Assembly (NCBI GenBank): GCA_034408745.1
Contig: JAWXCM010000170.1
Location: 1 to 7,941, forward strand
Direction: 5' to 3'
DNA from: JAWXCM01 sp034408745
Lineage (GTDB): Bacteria > Acidobacteriota > Terriglobia > Bryobacterales > Bryobacteraceae
Length of the DNA: 7,941 nucleotides
The position numbers and the translations under genes are program-made. The stretch's first letter is position 1, and each line of letters starts with the position of its first letter. The notes beneath the pieces were generated by a model, which saw only the letters and a list, made by a program, of their open reading frames with translations, ran no database searches and was not told the DNA's origin. Positions 5,462-7,941 of the stretch are shown in pieces.

Positions 5462-5982
5462 TGGGGGCGGATCCGAAGCCTGAATTCGTCATTGACAAAT
5501 TGATCCGCGAAAGCGACTTGCGTGAGTTCGATTGCGGCAATCCAACGCTGAACCTGTGGCTGCAAAAATACGCCTGGACGAACCAGCAGGCGGATTCCGC
5601 GAAGACCTATGTAGCGCTCGACGGCCGCCGGACCGTCGGCTACTACGCGCTCACGACCGGTTCCGTGCACAAGCACGAGAGCCCGCAACGGATCGCCAGG
5701 GGCCTCGCCAGTCATCCGATCGGCATCGTGCTGCTCGCAAGACTTGCCGTGGATCGAACGCAACAAGGAAAAGGGCTCGGCAAAGCCCTGCTCTTTGATG
5801 CACTGTCGCGCATTGAAGAAGCGGCTGACATCGTCGCTGTCCGGGCCGTGATGGTTCATGCGATTGACGACGTAGCCCGTTGCTTCTATCAGCACTTTGG
5901 GTTCGAGGAATCTCCGGTCGATCCATACCAACTGCTATTGCTGCTAAAGGACCTCCGCAAAGCGATTCACCCGCCGTCCTGA
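5461..5982 (+). CDS. GNAT-family acetyltransferase toxin (TacT-type)
   Basis: A 173-residue toxin of the TacT/AtaT/ItaT/KacT group. These enzymes use acetyl-CoA to acetylate the amino group of aminoacyl-tRNAs and so stop translation; which tRNA this one targets cannot be read from the sequence. FDCGNPTLNLWLQKYA (23-38) is the usual N-terminal motif, and KTYVAL and GYYALTTGSV (60-69) form the core strands. LLARLAVDRTQQGKGLGKAL (91-110) is the acetyl-CoA-binding motif A, with QQGKGLGK as the pyrophosphate loop. CFYQHFGF (141-148) contains Tyr143, equivalent in position to the catalytic tyrosine of TacT. ATG 5461 shares its A with the antitoxin stop (TAATG) and has little ribosome-binding site of its own, so toxin synthesis is coupled to antitoxin synthesis. 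Length and motifs are complete. Confidence 0.93.
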   Translation: MGADPKPEFVIDKLIRESDLREFDCGNPTLNLWLQKYAWTNQQADSAKTYVALDGRRTVGYYALTTGSVHKHESPQRIARGLASHPIGIVLLARLAVDRTQQGKGLGKALLFDALSRIEEAADIVAVRAVMVHAIDDVARCFYQHFGFEESPVDPYQLLLLLKDLRKAIHPPS

Positions 5983-6002
5983 CATTCCCGGCGGGACGTC
6001 AG
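5979..6002 (+). terminator. Hairpin at the end of the toxin gene
   Basis: CTGAC (5979-5983) pairs with GTCAG (5998-6002). After one A-C mismatch, inner TTCC/GGGA pairs (one T-G wobble) close on a CGGC loop. The stem includes the toxin stop codon (5980-5982) and lies between two convergent units, so it could act as a terminator, though no T run follows on the plus strand. Confidence 0.4.
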
Positions 6003-6014
6003 AACCATAACCTG

Positions 6015-6589
6015 TTAAATCTGAGGGAACACATCCGTTCCACTACAGTTGTGGAAGAGGCAAAAAGTTCGAAACGCGTCCACGACGGGGATGCAATTCA
6101 CAAATTGGCCGTCTTTCGTCCCGCTCATCACTTCATTCCCTCCACCAGCCTCATGCGCAAGTGCCAACATGTCAAATGGTTGGCGGTATTCCGGAGTGAG
6201 TACACCAGCCTTCCAAACGCACTTCGAGAGTAGAAATTTCAGGAGTCGCCGTTTTTGCGCCGGTTCCTGCCTTTCGAACAGGTCGTGCGCGCGGTGGGCC
6301 AACTGCAACAACTGGGCCCCTTCCTCAATGTAGGTCTGGTTGGCGGCATGGTGTGTCGCGACGTCGCGGAGAAGGCGGGCCTGCTCGGCGCGCCACTCGG
6401 CTGACTTGCTATTGAAGAAGGCAGTGTCGATCCGGCCGTCGAGCTTGTCCAGGTACATGGCGTCGATGCGGCTCTGGAGGCGGCGGTACCTCGGCCTGCA
6501 GGCGTGAGATCGCTTCGTCGTGGAATGCCTTCTCGCCGGTGTGGCTCTCGCGCAACGCCGTTACGATCCAGGATTTCCTTGGGGATAGT
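6015..6589 (-). pseudogene. C-terminal relic of a large serine recombinase
   Basis: Large serine recombinases integrate or excise mobile elements; only the C-terminal part remains, without the catalytic serine domain or DNA-binding core. On the minus strand from 6589 it reads IPKEILD, IVTALRESHTGEKAFHDEAI, SRLQAEYRRLQSRIDAMYLD, KLDGRIDTAFF, EWRAEQARLLRDV, RQEPAQKRRLLKFLLSKCVW and LTPEYRQPFDMLA. These are the coiled-coil and tail motifs of recombinases common in Planctomycetes and Acidobacteria. One extra base at 6489 (GAGGTACCG for GAGTACCG) breaks the frame before MYLDKLDGRI. Near 6566-6570 the join LD-IV fits loss of five bases (TGGAT) that would restore LDWIV. Past the family motifs the frame continues about 40 residues to a stop at 6015. 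It is convergent with the toxin-antitoxin pair and marks an old mobile element. Confidence 0.88.
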
Positions 6590-6700
6590 GCACTCTCACG
6601 ATTCCCTCCGCCACGCGGATCGTCCGCCAGTTCGGGAACACGTCCACCAGCTTCGCGACAACATCGGCCCTATGGTAAGCTGGCATGGATTGTTCGCTCC
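6590..6700. other. Junction between recombinase relic and lipocalin relic
   Basis: This is where the 5' ends of both neighbouring, divergent genes are missing. A minus-strand frame reads ADVVAKLVDVFPNWRTIRVA, which looks protein-like but belongs to no family I recognise. No inverted repeat or clear attachment core is visible by eye. Confidence 0.3.
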
Positions 6701-7155
6701 GTAAACTCGGCGTGATACGCGGGCAACTGGTACGAGATCGCCCGTCTTCCAAACAGGTTTCCCCGGGACTGCGCCTCCGCTACGACGGCCACATATCCTC
6801 TGCGACAGGACGGAAAGATCACCGTGGTCAATGAATGCCACACCGCCGATGGGTGGACGAAGTCAGTGAGGGGAACTGCCCGGGTGGCTGGCGCGAGTGG
6901 ACCCAACACAAAGCTGAAGGTGACCTTCCTCCGGCCATTTAGAGGCAACTGCGGGATTATCGACCTTGACACCGGCTACCGATGGGCGGTAGCCGGTGAG
7001 CCGGGCCGTGGGTATCGCTGGATCCTTAGCCGGGAACCCCGGTTGGACGATTCGCTCTATGACCGGATCATCGAGAGCGCGAAGCGGCAGGGTATGAAGT
7101 GGGACGCCTCAAGAGAGCGGCTCAGCCTCTGTTGAAAGGGCCAGCCTATCCATGA
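6701..7155 (+). pseudogene. blc: Lipocalin Blc, 5'-truncated, with nonsense codon and frameshift
   Basis: Blc is an outer-membrane lipoprotein that binds fatty acids and lysophospholipids. After an in-frame TGA at 6713-6715 the sequence reads YAGNWYEIARLPNRF, the lipocalin hallmark, then DCASATTATY, DGKITVVNECHTADG, GTARVAGASGPNTKLKVTF, IIDLDTGYRWAVAGEPGRGY and WILSREPRLDDSLYDRIIES, all typical of Blc. The TGA sits where RYAG is usual, fitting CGA to TGA. No signal peptide or lipobox precedes it, and the first start codon (GTG 6824) falls inside the barrel. Near the end, one missing base after 7092 turns QGYEVGRLKRAAQPL into QGMKWDASRE and an early stop at 7133-7135. Restoring it extends the frame to TGA 7153-7155, overlapping the next gene's ATG. 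The family is certain; three separate defects make it a pseudogene. Confidence 0.88.
6970..6998. repeat. Perfect 11-bp hairpin inside the lipocalin relic
   Basis: CACCGGCTACC (6970-6980) pairs exactly with GGTAGCCGGTG (6988-6998) around the loop GATGGGC. The segment encodes TGYRWAVAGE of the lipocalin. It is a very stable GC-rich structure and could act on a transcript or be a coding coincidence. Confidence 0.88.
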
Positions 7156-7799
7156 GATGCCTGGCGTTTCTCCTCTCTGTGGCGATGGGTTTCCCTCTCG
7201 GGGCGGCCAGCGTGGAAACACAACATGCGCTTGACGTCACATTCCCTCTGTACCCAAAGTTCGAACTCCTTCTCCATTCCCGAATCCGCACGCAACCTGG
7301 CGGCCTGGGCTATTATCAAGTGCGCGCCGGCCCCATTTTGTCCTGGGACGCCACGGGGCGCATCGCACTTCTGGGCGGTTACTACTATGCGCAGCAGGAG
7401 CGGCGGATTGACCGGGATTTCATCGGCGGACACCGTTTCTTCGGCGGCCCTGAATTCGCTGTTGTGGAGACCCGCCGCTTTTCGCTCGATCAGCGTGTCC
7501 TGATCGAGCGCTTTCTATCGGCCGCCGCCCCCGACTTCAACCGCTACCGCCTGCGAAGCCGGTTGAGCGCCAAGGGCGTGGTCGCGCCCTACACTTCTCA
7601 CGAGTTCTTCTTCGACGCCCTGGGTTGGCGGAGCAACCGCCACTCCGCCGGCATCCGGTGGAGTCCACTCCCGGCGCTACAGCTCGATTTCGGTTACCTG
7701 TATGAGCATCGTCGGCCTGAGGTGGGGCCCGCCCGGCACATGTGGCTCACATCGATCCATTTCAAAAAGACGTCACGCCGGGCCGATCCTGATCCATGA
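7152..7799 (+). CDS. DUF2490 family outer-membrane beta-barrel protein
   Basis: A 215-residue envelope protein of the DUF2490 family, function unknown. Residues 1-20 are a signal peptide (MRCLAFLLSVAMGFPLGAAS). The mature part alternates polar and hydrophobic residues as in a small beta barrel: LHSRIRTQPGGLGYYQVRAG (about 41-60), IALLGGYYYAQQ, RVLIERF, RYRLRSRLSAKG, TSHEFFFDAL, and LQLDFGYLYEHRRP with a final hydrophobic strand LTSIHFK. The RxRYRLRxRL and HEFFFD features are family hallmarks. ATG 7152 is supported by AAAGG at 7134-7138 and by the signal peptide. It overlaps the reconstructed stop of the upstream lipocalin as ATGA, so it was probably the second gene of an envelope operon and may now lack its original promoter. 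The reading frame is complete. Confidence 0.88.
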   Translation: MRCLAFLLSVAMGFPLGAASVETQHALDVTFPLYPKFELLLHSRIRTQPGGLGYYQVRAGPILSWDATGRIALLGGYYYAQQERRIDRDFIGGHRFFGGPEFAVVETRRFSLDQRVLIERFLSAAAPDFNRYRLRSRLSAKGVVAPYTSHEFFFDALGWRSNRHSAGIRWSPLPALQLDFGYLYEHRRPEVGPARHMWLTSIHFKKTSRRADPDP

Positions 7800-7802
7800 T
7801 TA

Positions 7803-7821
7803 GCGTTCGTGCCCGAAACGC
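7803..7821 (+). terminator. Small hairpin after the DUF2490 gene
   Basis: GCGTT (7803-7807) pairs with AACGC (7817-7821), with two further inner C-G pairs past a bulge. CCGAAAC (7813-7819) can instead pair with GTTTCGG (7836-7842). There is no T run, so it is a weak terminator candidate four bases after the stop. Confidence 0.25.
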
Positions 7822-7890
7822 TCGGCCACGGTAGGGTTTCGGTGACATTCACCTGCATGAGCCGAACTTGCCTGTATCAGCAGGAATAGC

Positions 7891-7922
7891 ACCCCTCGCA
7901 TCGGGGTACTCTTTCCCGATGC
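7891..7922. repeat. Two overlapping, mutually exclusive hairpins
   Basis: ACCCC (7891-7895) pairs with GGGGT (7903-7907), while GCATCGGG (7898-7905) pairs perfectly with CCCGATGC (7915-7922) around a 9-base loop. Both use GGG 7903-7905, so only one can form. They lie at the window edge with no gene seen after them. Confidence 0.5.
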
Positions 7923-7941
7923 CGCAGGATCGGACATATCC

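Noticed and set aside
5335..5931. 198-codon minus-strand ORF antisense to the toxin-antitoxin pair
   Set aside because: It lies wholly opposite two well-identified genes, has no family-like motifs or ribosome-binding site, and long antisense frames are common in GC-rich coding DNA.
66..6016. AACAGGTTA near 66-74 and its inverted copy near 6008-6016 as possible element ends
   Set aside because: Nine bases with no longer matching flank; expected by chance in a window this size and not at any gene boundary on the left side.

Overview
The window (7,941 bases, GC-rich) looks like an accessory, partly decayed stretch of a soil-type bacterial chromosome. The best guess at the host is Acidobacteria (Solibacter/Bryobacter-like). 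This rests on inference only: a TonB-receptor-like barrel end beside a pectate-lyase-superfamily gene, an ArsR/AHSA1/DUF1801 cassette, a TacAT-type toxin-antitoxin pair, a planctomycete/acidobacterial-type serine recombinase relic, and a Blc lipocalin next to a DUF2490 protein. No rRNA, tRNA or CRISPR array was seen.

Layout. 109-837 (+) is a calcineurin-like metallophosphoesterase broken by five indels, two of them exact 5-bp tandem duplications. 1053-2418 (+) is an intact, overlapping three-gene cassette: ArsR repressor, AHSA1/SRPBCC protein, DUF1801 protein. A perfect 10-bp inverted repeat sits across the repressor's own start codon, which suggests leaderless, autorepressed transcription. 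2415-2724 holds a 19-codon overlapping ORF and unrecognised sequence. 2701-2907 is the last ~70 codons of a probable outer-membrane beta-barrel receptor. It is followed 10 nt later by a secreted pectate-lyase/GH55-like double beta-helix protein (to 4736), whose signal peptide is cut off from the body by a one-base shift at a G run. 4737-5170 is mostly non-coding and may hold a gene relic on the minus strand.

5171-5982 (+) is an intact DUF1778 antitoxin / GNAT toxin pair overlapping by one base. Convergent to it, 6015-6589 (-) is the C-terminal part of a large serine recombinase with at least one frameshift. Right after this relic comes a Blc lipocalin (6701-7155, +) that has lost its 5' end, carries an in-frame TGA and has a one-base deletion near its 3' end. 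Restoring that base makes its stop overlap (ATGA) the start of the intact DUF2490 gene (7152-7799, +), so these two were once an operon.

How it fits together. The intact units are a self-regulated cassette, a toxin-antitoxin pair and one envelope protein. They are interleaved with relics of a phosphoesterase, a receptor, a recombinase and a lipocalin. The simplest reading is an old integration site: a mobile element carrying or sitting beside the TA pair inserted and was then deleted, removing the 5' ends of the recombinase and the lipocalin. The TA pair would persist because its loss is toxic. I see no clearly new multi-gene system. The most informative observations are the operator over the start codon, the exactly reconstructable lesions in the phosphoesterase and lipocalin, and the signal-peptide frameshift.
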